From NCBI RefSeq assembly GCF_963576615.1, contig NC_088714.1, forward strand, positions 3,286,001 to 3,350,000: DNA of 64,000 nucleotides, in the 5' to 3' direction. The notes under the pieces are model-generated. The model was not told the DNA's origin. It ran no database searches and saw only the letters and a program-made list of their open reading frames with translations. This document shows positions 52,351-64,000 of this stretch, piece by piece (position 1 is the stretch's first letter; every line of letters begins with the position of its first letter). The DNA comes from Watersipora subatra (taxonomy: Eukaryota; Bryozoa; Gymnolaemata; Cheilostomatida; Watersiporidae). The translations under genes were made by a program, and so were the position numbers.

Positions 52351-54316
52351 TATTGATGACAACAGAACTTATGTTATGCTGATGATACTTTTTGTACTAT
52401 CCCTGTAGTTTTTATTATTGCATGTAATGCACCACATTAATATGATTATTATTTTAGCTGCTTGAGGTGCTAGTGTTATCGCTGGTTAACATAAGATGCA
52501 GCACATTTATTCTTTATAAAAATAACAAATATATTTATCTGATGGAGTGCTTTATGCGCATTCAAATTTTTTATTTTCTTATGCATCCTTTTATTGACAA
52601 GATGATTACAAAAAAATAAATTTTTGTAAAAAAATTTGAATCTTAGATGCATAATTCTTTTTGTCTGTCAGAACTAAAGTGTTATCGTTTAACTAAAACA
52701 AGAACAGTACGCAATATTTCCATTCTCCAATTACGGATATCAGTAAGTATATAAGTACAAGTAAGTACATAAGTATGCCACTGTAACAGCTGGTCAATGT
52801 CAAAGGGTCTTAATTGATTACCATCTTGCTTGTGTAGCTGAGCTATGCATTCCTAAAATACCGCTGTGCCGCTCGATCTAACAAGACAAATGCATTTTAA
52901 GAAGCCATTTCTTAGCTTACGCGGTCAGCTCGCCTCAACGACTTTAAGGTACACCCAAACAGACACGAGTTACGTTTGGGCATAAATATTCATTTAGAGT
53001 GCCTCAAGACACTTATAGCATTAAAAAACAGCTTCCTAGCTGGAAAAACTCCACTTCCGCCGAACCTTTGTAACCTCAGCTTTTGGTGCTGCACTAACCG
53101 GGATCATCTCTATGAGTTAGGCAGCGGTTATTGCAAAAACTCAACCTTCTGAATGTATAAATATTGATGATGACTCAGTTATATGCCTAGCATTGGTTTT
53201 AGCTACATATCTCTCTGCGCATCTACCTTTCTCTTCCTGCTTATCTGGCAATCGTATTACATTCAGTGGACTTGCGGAAATACACTGCAATCTGATGCAA
53301 TCCTTTGCCGAAGACTCCACCCTGACGAAACATTCCAGATTGAACCTATGACAGCTCTGAAAATTGTTTTATGGGAAAGTTTTGTGCAAATAGAATCTTT
53401 ATATAAAGGAAGTCGAGCCTGAGCACTTATGTGGTAAAATTTACACGAAATTCATGTAGCCGGACCCATTGGAATGCACCTTTTTGGATGGTTACAGGAT
53501 TTGTCATTATATAACTAGAAAAATATTGTCGTTCATCCATGCATTTCTTCACTTTAATACCCCGGTCTTGTAATCTAGTGAAATGGAAAGTTGAATGATC
53601 ATTTTGTTTGCCAGAGTCTCACGAGATGGCCTGATAAACTGTAATTATAGGTTGCATAACCGTTGCTTTGGATATTGCTAGGAGACAATGGAGTGTCCCT
53701 CCGATGTTCGATCAAATTCGAGATAAAACAACTATATTGTTAGTGAGTACATTTACTCTTTGGTGCATCTAGACATTGAAGACATCTAAGGTTCAGCTGC
53801 AGTGCAACCCATCAGCTAAGATCAAAGATGGCTGACATGTTAAAGTCAGTCGTCATTTATATTTCTATGTGAACTGCATTAAAAAATGCACCATAGAAGG
53901 AATAAATAATAACATACACAAACCACAGCTTTTCCCATGTGCAGCCTTTATATCAGGTCTGCGCATAAACCGTAAGAGGCCATTAACTGGTAATAATTTA
54001 TGAGCGACACTTCACAGTAAAATATGTAAAAATATATAATTTATCTTTTGTGTCAAAATGTCGAAGTTTGCTGACGACTGAACAAAGAACTCTTCCATCA
54101 TGTGCCATAATAATCTGCTAACAAAACAATGATTGTTACAAAGCAGAGGATTCTTGATCCTCCCACGAGAACACAAAGTAGAAAACCTATATTGTTACAC
54201 ACAATATTTACTGCCCATATATATAACAACTTGGCAACTGATAACCATGTGTAGTTGGTAAAGCTAGACCAGTAGTGACAGATTCCGTGCGAGGTCTGAG
54301 GGCAAATGCTAAAAAG
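52351..54316. other. Interval downstream of BMP2/4, no gene seen
   Basis: No coding sequence or repeat is supported. It should contain the BMP2/4 3'UTR (minus strand), but I found no convincing minus-strand AATAAA close to the stop. About 52900-53160 is less AT-rich than its surroundings. Confidence 0.45.
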
Positions 54317-56977
54317 TCATCTGCAGCCGCACGCTTCTACCGTCATGTCGGGGTAGTTTTTGAGAGCCACTTGCTCTCCACTGAGATATAGCATAGAAAT
54401 AGGACTAAGTTCTGTGGGTACACAGCAGGTCTGGGGCACGGCCTCTCGGTCCACTTCGCTCATCAGAGTCTGTATAATAGCGTGGTTTGTTGCATTTAGG
54501 TGGTCTGAGAGAGGGAACGGGCAGGCCCCGTGGCAGTAGTAGGCATCGTACTTGCGAGGCGCTAAAATCCAGTCTTCCCAACCAACTTCCTTGAAATCTA
54601 CTGTCATTTCTCGTCGTTGGCATTCAGTTTTTACCGGCTTTCCGTTTCGATTTTTTCTTTTGCCGCTGCCTCGCTTAGTCCTTGACAAGGTTTTGTCATG
54701 AGAGAATATTACAACATATGGCTTTCTCTCTTCCCAGTCAGAGTCGTCTGCTTCCCTTCTCAACCTGAGGTGGTTCGTATGGCTTTGCTTGCCATTGTGC
54801 TTCTTTACGTGCACCTGGACCCCAGATATCTTTCTATTTGTGGAATGCCATCGTTGTGCTGCCGGCGTAATGTCCAATCGCTGCCAATCTGTTTCATTAT
54901 CTGACTGTATTATTGTTGTACTTATTAATCTTGTAATAGACTTCTCAACTGAATGGGGAGAAGATATGAGCTCATATACTTCCACCTTATATGTCTGATT
55001 ACGAGCTCGTGACAAATTGTCTGGAAATAAATGTAACTCAGCGAGAAGTACCTCCTCATGTGCTGGAATATTGTTTGTAACATTAAAATAGAGATTCGCA
55101 ATGTTCCGCTGTGTTGGATGTGATTTTGTACCTGGAACATAAAATAACAAATCTTAACAGGCGGTTTTTCCAAAGCTGATGAATTCTAAAACTTTTAAAA
55201 AAAGACCCATTAAACAGATGACTTACGTTCAAGTCAGTCAATGGGATAATATTATATAGCAAATGATAATAAATATTTCTCCTGCATGAGCAGTTAGGTG
55301 CTACAAATGAGAGGCAGAGATAGGCAAAAGTAAGTAAAAATTGAGAGAGTGTGTTTGCACGCTACTCGATTTAGCCTGAGAGGGTGATAAGTTTGAAGAC
55401 GAGAGTAAGCGGAGGGATGAGCGCGTGATGTACCAGAACAATGTTGACACAAGACTATAGAATATGTAAAGTGATATATGGCTTATTAACGTGTTTACCT
55501 TTAATGTATGGTATTTCAGTCAGCACTAGCATCATGCCTACATATTCATTTACACGACTTGACAAGAAAATAAACACTCTGATCACGGTCTAGTTCATAC
55601 ATTTACCAAGACTATACATTTGAGAGGGGAAAACTCCAAAGTTTTACAGCGAAGACAGGTGCTGTTCACTGCCCTGTACTAATATGACAATGTTAGCACA
55701 TTGAGGGTATACAGTTGCAAATATAACAAATCAATCTAAGTGGCACATATTTCCTCTGGTTAGGCATGCCGATGTGATCACCTGCACTTGTTGAAATGAA
55801 GATAGGCCAGCGATGAGGAGAATGCCTTATCTCGAGCAAAGCCTAATATTACAAGTAATTGCTTCAACTCAGAACGTGTAGTAGCTGATAAAATTGCTTG
55901 TGTCAAATGGCATACTTTTGCTTTTGATTTCAAAGTTGTACGATTCCCACAGCTGCCTCAACTGTTTATTCGGTTATCAACACTCGCAGCCCTCGTATTG
56001 GCAGATATAGGAGAAGCCTTTCATCCCTCCTATTTACGCCAACAGTAATGAAAGTTATGAAGGTTATATCAGAAGAAAGGTGAGAGATGTCAAAAGATCT
56101 GATAGCCAGTTTAGCCAAGCGATGGTCGAAATATCTACGAGTTGTTTCTCTACAGATGTAACGGTAGCGAACTGATAGAAATGGAGGCTCTATGAAGCAT
56201 GAGGATTTTGAGATAGATTAGGGATTTCTTTGTTTGTTTAAGCGATTATTGGTCTTTCATGGGCATGACTAAAAGCTTGCTGATTCATTCCTATCAAGGC
56301 GAGAGGAAGCTGATTGACTTTTGGGCATCTTATTCAATTCCAAACTGGATCGAGTGGAGATGGCATTACAGCGAGGCTGATAGGGGATAAGCGTAAGGAG
56401 GCACGCTGATATAATTCAGTTACCATGAGTTATGTCAGACCACAGAACAGCTTCAGTGCATAGATTTTAGTTCCTGTCAAATTGATAACCTCTGAATGAT
56501 GGTTATACTGATAGAATCTGCTTCAACCGTTTTCAGAATAAAAGTAATAGATTTTTGTAAAAAGTAGTTAAAAAAACCAGCGACCTCAATTTCAATTGGT
56601 TTTGATCAAAACCATCGTCATGCGTATAAAATTCTTACATATTACTTACCTATATGAGCAAAGCTTCGGGCAGTATTAGCGTGGTAAGCATTGTCTTTGT
56701 GGAAGTTTGTTGTCATATATTCAGGATCGTCGAGCTGTTGCTGATATAGGTCCAACATATACTGGGGTATTTTAGCGTCCTTTTTGGGTTTGCGAGGCAC
56801 CTCTTGCATGCCTAGTTTGTTTAGTAATGTCAGTTCCAATTTTTTGATTGCCGAGCCTCTCTCCTGCTCGGGAATGTCTGAAGTGTAGAGCGGTATTTCC
56901 GAAGACGATGCGGAATAAGTACAGAGACTGATAGTTAATAGAGATAAGAACGTCTGCTTCAAGTCCCGCCACACCAT
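54317..56977 (-). CDS. BMP2/4: BMP2/4 (decapentaplegic-type) TGF-beta ligand, 2 coding exons
   Basis: Minus-strand exons 56977-56650 and 55131-54317 join in phase 1 to give 380 aa. A signal peptide (about 1-24, [16 protein letters not shown]) precedes a TGF-beta prodomain with the BMP2/4 hallmarks IPQYMLDLY and NTARSF. RTKR at 260-263 is the main furin site, releasing a 117-residue mature ligand. RLRR further upstream may be a second site. The mature part starts with a basic, heparin-binding-like stretch ([14 protein letters not shown]). It then has the seven cystine-knot cysteines, [37 protein letters not shown] and the terminal CGCR. Sequons: NVT, NLS, NQT, NET, NAT. BMP2/4 is a secreted dimer that signals through type I/II serine-threonine kinase receptors to SMAD1/5. 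The single coding intron in the prodomain is typical of BMP2/4 genes. Wrist/knuckle spacing is one residue shorter than in vertebrate BMP2 ([11 protein letters not shown]). Confidence 0.97.
55132..56649 (-). other. BMP2/4 coding intron (1.5 kb)
   Basis: Bounded by G|GTAAGT (donor at 56649) and TTCCAG (acceptor ending 55132) on the minus strand. It is free of minisatellites and recognisable mobile elements, in contrast to the RTK and ZW10 introns. No nested gene is seen. Confidence 0.7.
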
Positions 56978-56985
56978 TCTAAATC

Positions 56986-57000
56986 ACTGAAACAAAAAAA
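56986..57000 (-). promoter_or_regulatory. 3' splice site 9 bp upstream of the BMP2/4 start codon
   Basis: On minus, TTTTTTTGTTTCAG precedes TGATTTAGA-ATG. This strong acceptor implies a noncoding first exon further upstream (higher coordinates) and a promoter well above 57000. Confidence 0.65.
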
Positions 57001-60000
57001 CATAACATTAACAAATATTAATCACAATTGTAAAGCAACGTGTACAGCGCTCCAATGGTACTAGCAAAGACAAGTTTGCCATTAGAAAATTGAGAAAAAT
57101 TACACATGAGAAAATTACACCGATTTAGAGAGTGCACTCCTGAGAAAGGGCGAAGTAGCGAAGTCAATGGCCCTGATGTTCAAAGAATGATAAGGGAATT
57201 CATGTTTGCTATGAATGGGCTATGAACAGCACGGATGTCCTGTGACTAATGCAGTCTGGCAGAATATCTCTCTTCCACCATCTCTCTTTCTCACACCCTC
57301 AAATGTTCTCTTCCTCTTTTTCTGACAATATCAGCTAGATATCCTGTGGTGACGGTCAGCCATACGTGTGAACACTCGCCTCCCGTATTCCCACTCAACT
57401 ATCAACGCCCTCTGACTCTCTCTTTATCAATGGCAGCTAATTTATAACAAATTACTGATTAGTGACACCAGTATTATTTCTAGTCAGTTTATCTGTTTGA
57501 ACAACTGATATCATCCGAATGCCTGTTCCTTTTTTAGATGCACCTACAAACTATATCTAATTTTAATCCCTTTATCAGTAGAGATGACTTGCCGTGCGGA
57601 TATTGCAAGTGTATTACTTGAGCAGAGAGCGGACAGCCAGCTTTCTAAGAAGATTCATATAAGATAATGTTGACTCTGTGTCTCTTTTAACAGTCAAACA
57701 AACTGAACTCTCGTGTTTATAGTCACCTGTTGTCACCTGCAAACGACCATATTTTACATATTGATCGTTTGGTTTTTCTCAGAGTCGCCAGAGAAAGATA
57801 ATAAATCGAATAGCTAAGAAAATCTTAAACCACCTGGTGGAATCTTTCAACTAGAGTGAATGTGCCACAACTGAATGTTGCGTCAAAGCATGTTGGAGTA
57901 GTACTGTCACATTTCAACTCACTAATCCGTGATAAATGGTACAATTTAAATAGCTGAGAACAATAGAAACCGAAATGCTAATTATATGTATCCTTACGTC
58001 TTGTTTACTGACTATCCCAGCGCAATCCCTCGCCGGTTAGACTCGCAACCTTACGCCTTCTCTGGGAATAGTTTGGAAAAAGGGAGTGAGCAGAAAAAGC
58101 ACAAACAATGTCAATCACCCATTGGTCTCATGTCATTTTTTTAGGGAATATATGCAAGACGTTATGCTTCATTCATATTCTGATTGACCTGTGGTTGCTA
58201 TATTCATTGAGAAGCGACTTCTATTGCGAAGTAAAGGAAAACATCTTTAACTGCATTGTGTCTGCAGGTGTCATTAAATGAATGAGGTAATAAATGCTGG
58301 AGTATATAGCGAGAGTAGGTGTTAGCAACACCGGTAGTTATAGCCATAAACCATACAACTCTCACGAAAACGTGTAATTACAAGAGAATTGCCTAACGGA
58401 TTAGTGGACTGCTTCTGTCATAAGGCAAAAGGCTCACGTTCCTTCAATACTCGAGAGAGAAACCACATTGCAGGTGCTAGCAGGTGCTTGTGTGTCACAT
58501 TACTACACTATTGATAGATACTCGTATGCACTAGGGTAGCAGGCATGCAGCAGCAAAATCAACAGAGCTGCGAAGTATTCGAATCTTAAAACATCAGCCG
58601 CTTAAAAAGCATGTTTGCAGCTGCAGCTGGAGAGATTAGGTTTCGCATCAAAGCTCAGCGAGAACGATACCCAAAGGTAGCGAGAAGAGCAACAAAACTA
58701 GAGTTATCAAATCGATATCATAAAAAATAGTTACCAACCAGATATTTGAAGTATGTTCACTCTATAAATCTTGCAAAGAAATTTTACAAAGCGCTGTTTT
58801 ATAAAATAGCGTCTGTTATAGAAAAATTTGAAATAAATTAAAGGGACTCAACAAATGGCAAAAGCTAAAGAATAAGAGCATGTGATGACAGCAGTCATTA
58901 TGGCAGTCAAGGACAAGAGAGGGTGCATTAAGAGAGCTGACATAGATTCTCATAAACTGGCCTTCAGCTAATAAGTGACAATGTAACTTATTAATAGTCT
59001 GAGTAAGACTCTAATAACGGTATAGCAGGTAGGAGCGAGTTAGCAGGTAATTACTGAGTCTGTTTATGTGTAATCCTTTCACTTGGTTCGCTAGTAAACA
59101 ATCTTGAAGGCCCTATTAAAGAGAAATTGTCTTAACATAATGGATGTTGTCACGCTGCCAAAGATTGTCAACTTTCTCACACACCTAATCTACTTTAATG
59201 CAATACGGTGGCCTTAAACAAATCAAAACCTAAATGGAAATGAGATTTTTATCACAATGAAAATCAAACCAATTGTGACTTTGTATGACAACACTCAGAG
59301 TAAAATAACAGTTATAGGTCTAAGTAAAGAAAGAGAAACATTTATGTCATCTAATGCAATAGAATGATTCTCAAATTGATCAGCGCGGGCCCTCTGAACA
59401 CTCCTCGCGAAGGCACTAAAAAATTTAAAGGCTATATGTATACATATTTATTTTAACGGTTTGCTATTAAGGTCGGTCATTGTTAACAATGCATTAAGAT
59501 CAATTGAAACTGTGGTTACTGCAAGCTTCTTCTTGACTCTTGCTTAGTTTGAAGTCTCTCATTACAGTCATGGGATTAGAGCTCCATCACTCACAATAAA
59601 TGTCTTAATCCAACGTTTACTGCCTGCGACATCTTATCAATAAAACTCGGCCTCCAGCAAAAGTAAAAAATTATGAAGTTCGCGGTTAGCTATGATAAAT
59701 AAGAGACACAAACATGTATACCACATTAAATTCAATTAAATTATCATAGACATTTACCACTAATCATTCTATGAGCTAGTCAGTCACCCAAGGGCTTGTT
59801 TTTTCAATCATGTTTTTATTCATAACTCGTTCTAGCTTGTAGGCTTATAACGCGAGCAAAATTATGTTAACGTTACATTCCAAAACGTAGAATGGGTTAA
59901 GCCTTAAAGAGTTGAGTAAGGAATGAAAAACATAATCTGAAAAAATATGGTGACTAGGCTTACCTGGTGTCTAGCAGGGAGGAAGTGTGAGTCTATAACG

Positions 60001-62785
60001 AGTATCCACAATAAACTATAGCATATTCGATGCAGAAGACGCTAATAATCACCTGGCAGCTGATGTCAGGCTCAGCCAGTGACAGCGGGCGCGAACAGGA
60101 TGACCGATAAAAAAAGCAAATTTCTCTCTACATACAAAAGGCAAGAGGCGAAACAAAGATAGTTCTCTAGCAACAATCTATGTTACGTATCCGAGGAAGT
60201 GATGTTCCTTGCACTAATCCCTCTTTAATGACTTCAATTCTTAAGAGATTGATATCTGTCGAAAAAGCTTCATATACAATCTTGGCTGAGACTCTCTATG
60301 AGCGTATACAACTCTAGACTGTTGTAGGCAGAATAAGATACCTCTAGCATTGGAAGAGGTGATAATAACAGTTAGGAATACAATGATTGGTCAGTTATTT
60401 CTTATATGCTCCGCCTCCTCTGGCAGTTTGTGTAGTTCGAACATTTGACTGCGTCTAATATGAACTTGGACAGCCAGTATAATGATATGACAAAAATATT
60501 TCAATCACAGTATTAAATAAATATTGTTTACTTCAATATAGGCACCATTTTATCCGCTAAAGAAATGATGATGAATGATGTATGCAGATAATAACTTGCT
60601 TATGCATTATGTGAATATAAAGTCATTTAACAATAACTCGACAAATTTCCACTTTCATCCGATTAAAAAGCGTTTTTCTGAGAAAATATATTTTGCTGTC
60701 GGCATATATATCAAAAGGATTTGGTGTATTTAATTATTCTCATCATACGAATTGCAGAATCATGTTTGTTACAAAAGATAAAGTTTATTGAGCTACTAGT
60801 TCTAGAATCACGTGCTGGACTAGTGTGGTTTTTGCTTCATGCGCTTTATAATATCCATGATTGCTAAGAGGATCAATGAAATCTGGTTAATCAAATTGGA
60901 TTGAAAATTATTTTTACACGTTCGAAACCCTTATTCAAATTTTATAAACCCTTCCCTTCAAGGTGACATCCAGAGCTACCAGAACGGCAGCGACAGTGAT
61001 GAACTTTAACGGCGAATAGGAATTTATAGCAACAACTAATCTGGCTCGTGAAGCAGTGATACTGTCAATCACAGACAGCATCAGCAGCCTCTATCCATCA
61101 CACGTACGGAAGAAAACAATTTCCCAATATAATCAGCGCAAAGCATTTACGTCAAGTCGCTGTTAAAGGCAGCGCGTCAGCTGCCACCAGTAACTGCGTA
61201 GTATCATTGACAGAATAAACTTGCCATTCCACACTCTTATTTATGGAAGGCAAGTATATACGGTGTAAGTAGCGCTCTGTCGAGCGTAACGTAACGCATT
61301 CTGTCACTCTATGGTTCAAATTAAAATGCTAACCTCAGCCATCTTACTTTCTGTACATTCTGCATGTTTCAGGAGATATTTGAAACGCTTGTACATAAGG
61401 GTTAAGCTTGATGGGGCAGCACGCTTGAGCACATCCATGTGTTCCGTAGACGACAATTTTCCTGAAGACCGAGCGAAAACAATCCGAACACGGTTTATGT
61501 TGTAGCATATCTTGTCACAAACCATTACACTTGAGTTCACAGTAAAACAGCGTGTGTCTTTATGAACATGGCATGTCTTATGTTCTATTTGCTGTTCTCG
61601 AAGCTCACTTAAATGACAAAGTTCTAGGGTTCTATCTCAAGGCCTGAATTTTTAAAATTACCATTTTTTTCATGGTTTTTACAATACTCCCTGGGCATAA
61701 TATAAAAACATTTATATTATTATGCAACACTGGAAGCATTACGAGGTTGGGTGGTGTTATATAATTATCTAATTGTACAGGTATTTCAGATTGATGTACA
61801 CAGATGTTAGAGTATGTGTGTACACTTCCATTGAAGCCTGTAGATAAAATCATATGAAATATTTCTACATTTAAGCTACTGTTTTAGGTAGTATATTAGG
61901 AGCAGTCCTGTTGCAAAGAAGTGGAAGTTTTCAGAACACGTTGTTTAAACAGTAGGTGTCCTCTGGTACTACCAACTACTGCAATATCATACTCCTCCTC
62001 AGTCAGGGTTATACACTCATTAATCATTAATTTTATTAGGAAGAATTTAATACACAATAATGCATTTGTACTGCCGATGACACTGCTCCGTTACTGAAAG
62101 AACTCGACATAAAATCATAAATCACTTTGCGCTTCATATCGATGCGCGAATGATAGCCGCTCAGCTTTGAAGCCATAAGGAGGTATGAACTATAAGACCG
62201 AGTGGGGCCCTTAGCCACCCCTTTGGTGTTTTTTGTCCAGAGCATACACGGGTAAGGACCTCATCATACTCTGCATCCGCTGTCCAGGATTTTTACCTGT
62301 CGCAAAGTGCCAAATGTGAATAAGTTTGTCATCTCCTACAGAGATTATAGTGTCGCAAGCATCATTTACCTAAAAAGAAATACATATAAACATGAGTTCT
62401 GCTTCTTTATAAAATATCTACAAACCAGTGTTAACTGGATATTAGAAACCTATTTAAGGTTTAGAATAAACAAGTTAAGAGATTATTAAGTTGTCTCCGG
62501 ATAATAGATGCCTGAATATAATTTAATTGGGATATGCTAACCTGAATAACTGCCTTGGATGCAAGATAGAAATATATTGAAAGGAAGTTAAATTCAGGCT
62601 TTCACTAGCATTTAAGGTATAATTCGGCAGGTTACCGTCCGACTCTAGAGCAGCTTTCTTACATCAAAGATACAAAGCGAGCCACTTCTTCAGCCGTGCA
62701 AACAACTTCACATTTTCAAACTTATTTTAATAATACAATTTATATAGAAATGCTAGCCAATATTGAATACTACAACTTTCACTGA
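57001..62785. other. BMP2/4 upstream region, no coding gene supported
   Basis: About 5.8 kb nearly free of tandem repeats, with only short random frames. It presumably holds the BMP2/4 noncoding first exon, promoter and enhancers, but no specific site can be defended by eye. Frames at 61311-61505 (+), 61316-61540 (-) and 62036-62245 (-) overlap or lack recognisable motifs. Confidence 0.5.
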
Positions 62786-62789
62786 TATA

Positions 62790-62905
62790 GATAATGATAT
62801 CCAGATAATGATATCTAGATAATGATATCTAGATAATGATATCTAAATAATGATATCTAGATAATGATATCTAGATAATCATATCCAGATAAGAATATCC
62901 AAATA
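62790..62905. repeat. 14-bp tandem repeat, about 8 copies
   Basis: The unit is GATAATGATATCTA, with CCA/AAA variants. GATATC makes each unit partly palindromic. Confidence 0.9.
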
Positions 62906-63337
62906 ATGATGCGTCTATAAAAATGGTCACTGACTATTTGGCCTATGCCAATAGTCTGTATATCACAGGATAAATGAACAAACTCAATATTCAGAAGAAA
63001 AATATAAAGAATTATATCACAAATATAGAACATATTCAAAATGGTAAATTTTGGCACGAAACAAGAAGGGACAAATAATGTCTAATTTCATTAAACCAGT
63101 GAAGCATCTGTTAGTCAAGTTCAAAGCATACATCACGAGACAGTCATTAGTGGATGATTTTTTGACAAGCCGGAATTACTGATTCACTCCCCTGTTGATT
63201 TGCTACAATCATCGAGAGATTTTGTTTAATAAACTAAATTACTAGATAACTTAAACAATGGAATAACATAAAATAACAGATCACGTTAAATAGAACTTGT
63301 TGGTGACTAAGAACACCGTCAGGTAAACCAACAAATT

Positions 63338-64000
63338 GTACTGGATAACTTGAACTATTATACTGGATAACTTGAACTATTATACTGGATAACTTGAACT
63401 ATTATACTGGATAACTTGAACTATTATACTGGATAACTTGAACTATTATACTGGATAACTTGAACTATTATACTGGATAACTTGAACTATTATACTGGAT
63501 AACTTGAACTATTATACTGGATAACTTAAACTATTATACTGGATAACTTAAACTATTATACTGGATAACTTGAATCATTTTACTGGATAACTTGAACTAT
63601 TATACTGGATAACTTGAACTATTATACTGGATAACTTGAATCATTTTACTGGATAACTTGAACCATTATACTGGATAACTTGAATCATTATACTGGATAA
63701 CTTGAACTATTATACTGGATAACTTAAACTATTATACTGGATAACTTGAACTATTATACTGGATAACTTGAACTATTATACTGGATAACTTGAATCATTT
63801 TACTGGATAACTTGAACTATTATACTGGATAACTTGAACTATTATACTGGATAACTTAAACTATTATACTGGATAACTTGAACTATTATACTGGATAACT
63901 TGAACTATTATACTGGATAACTTGAACTATTATACTGGATAACTTAAACTATTATACTGGATAACTTAAACTATTATACTGGATAACTTGAACTATTATA
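63338..64000. repeat. 22-bp minisatellite, at least 30 copies, truncated by the window
   Basis: The unit is TATACTGGATAACTTGAACT plus AT. Variants (AAACT, AATCATTTT) are interspersed. The array continues to the last base, so its length is unknown. Confidence 0.96.

Noticed and set aside
51259-52382. Three overlapping frames of 219-365 codons
   Set aside because: They are the same repeat peptide read from a 34-bp array in every frame.
62036-62245. 69-codon minus-strand frame, considered as a transposase remnant
   Set aside because: I could not identify any transposase motif or flanking inverted repeats.

Overview
This window is animal nuclear DNA: AT-rich, intron-rich, with consensus GT/AG splice sites and no bacterial gene organisation. 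It carries three protein-coding genes, which I assembled exon by exon by matching splice phase. They are a complete ZW10 gene (+ strand, 14 coding exons, 1720-18902, 797 aa), a complete receptor tyrosine kinase (RTK) gene that I cannot place in a named subfamily (+ strand, 18 coding exons, 21831-48657, 872 aa), and a complete BMP2/4 (dpp-type) ligand gene (- strand, 2 coding exons, 56977-54317, 380 aa). The protein types and gene structure fit an invertebrate, plausibly a lophotrochozoan such as a mollusc or bryozoan. The species is not determinable from sequence alone.

Layout. 1-1719: a degenerate tandem repeat with a TTAA-flanked foldback element inserted into it. 1720-18902: ZW10, whose introns hold a hAT-like element with an 8-bp target duplication, a second TTAA foldback element, two elements with a shared GC-rich head and a tRNA-like tail, and another foldback element. 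18903-21830: intergenic, with a probable ZW10 poly(A) signal and a 48-bp minisatellite. 21831-48657: the RTK, with a signal peptide, a cysteine-containing ectodomain (weakly WIF-like, then an FN3-like stretch), one membrane segment, a tyrosine kinase domain and a C-terminal tail. Many of its introns carry a minisatellite (units of 41, 35, 21, 64, 18 and 22 bp) or a mobile element. 48658-54316: the tail-to-tail interval between RTK and BMP2/4, dominated by a C-rich array with a 111-bp higher-order period and a 34-bp array. 54317-56977: BMP2/4. 56978-64000: about 7 kb upstream of BMP2/4 with no supportable gene, ending in a 22-bp minisatellite that runs off the window.

The three genes do not form a pathway unit. 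ZW10 is a housekeeping kinetochore and vesicle-tethering protein, the RTK is a cell-surface signalling receptor, and BMP2/4 is a secreted morphogen. The most unusual features are the RTK's domain combination, the density of unrelated minisatellites (two start at or just after a 5' splice site, and one of these multiplies the GTAAG donor motif), a decayed tandem duplicate of an exon start, and a 64-bp array whose unit contains a conserved hairpin. Long open frames over the arrays (up to 394 codons) are repeat artefacts, not genes.
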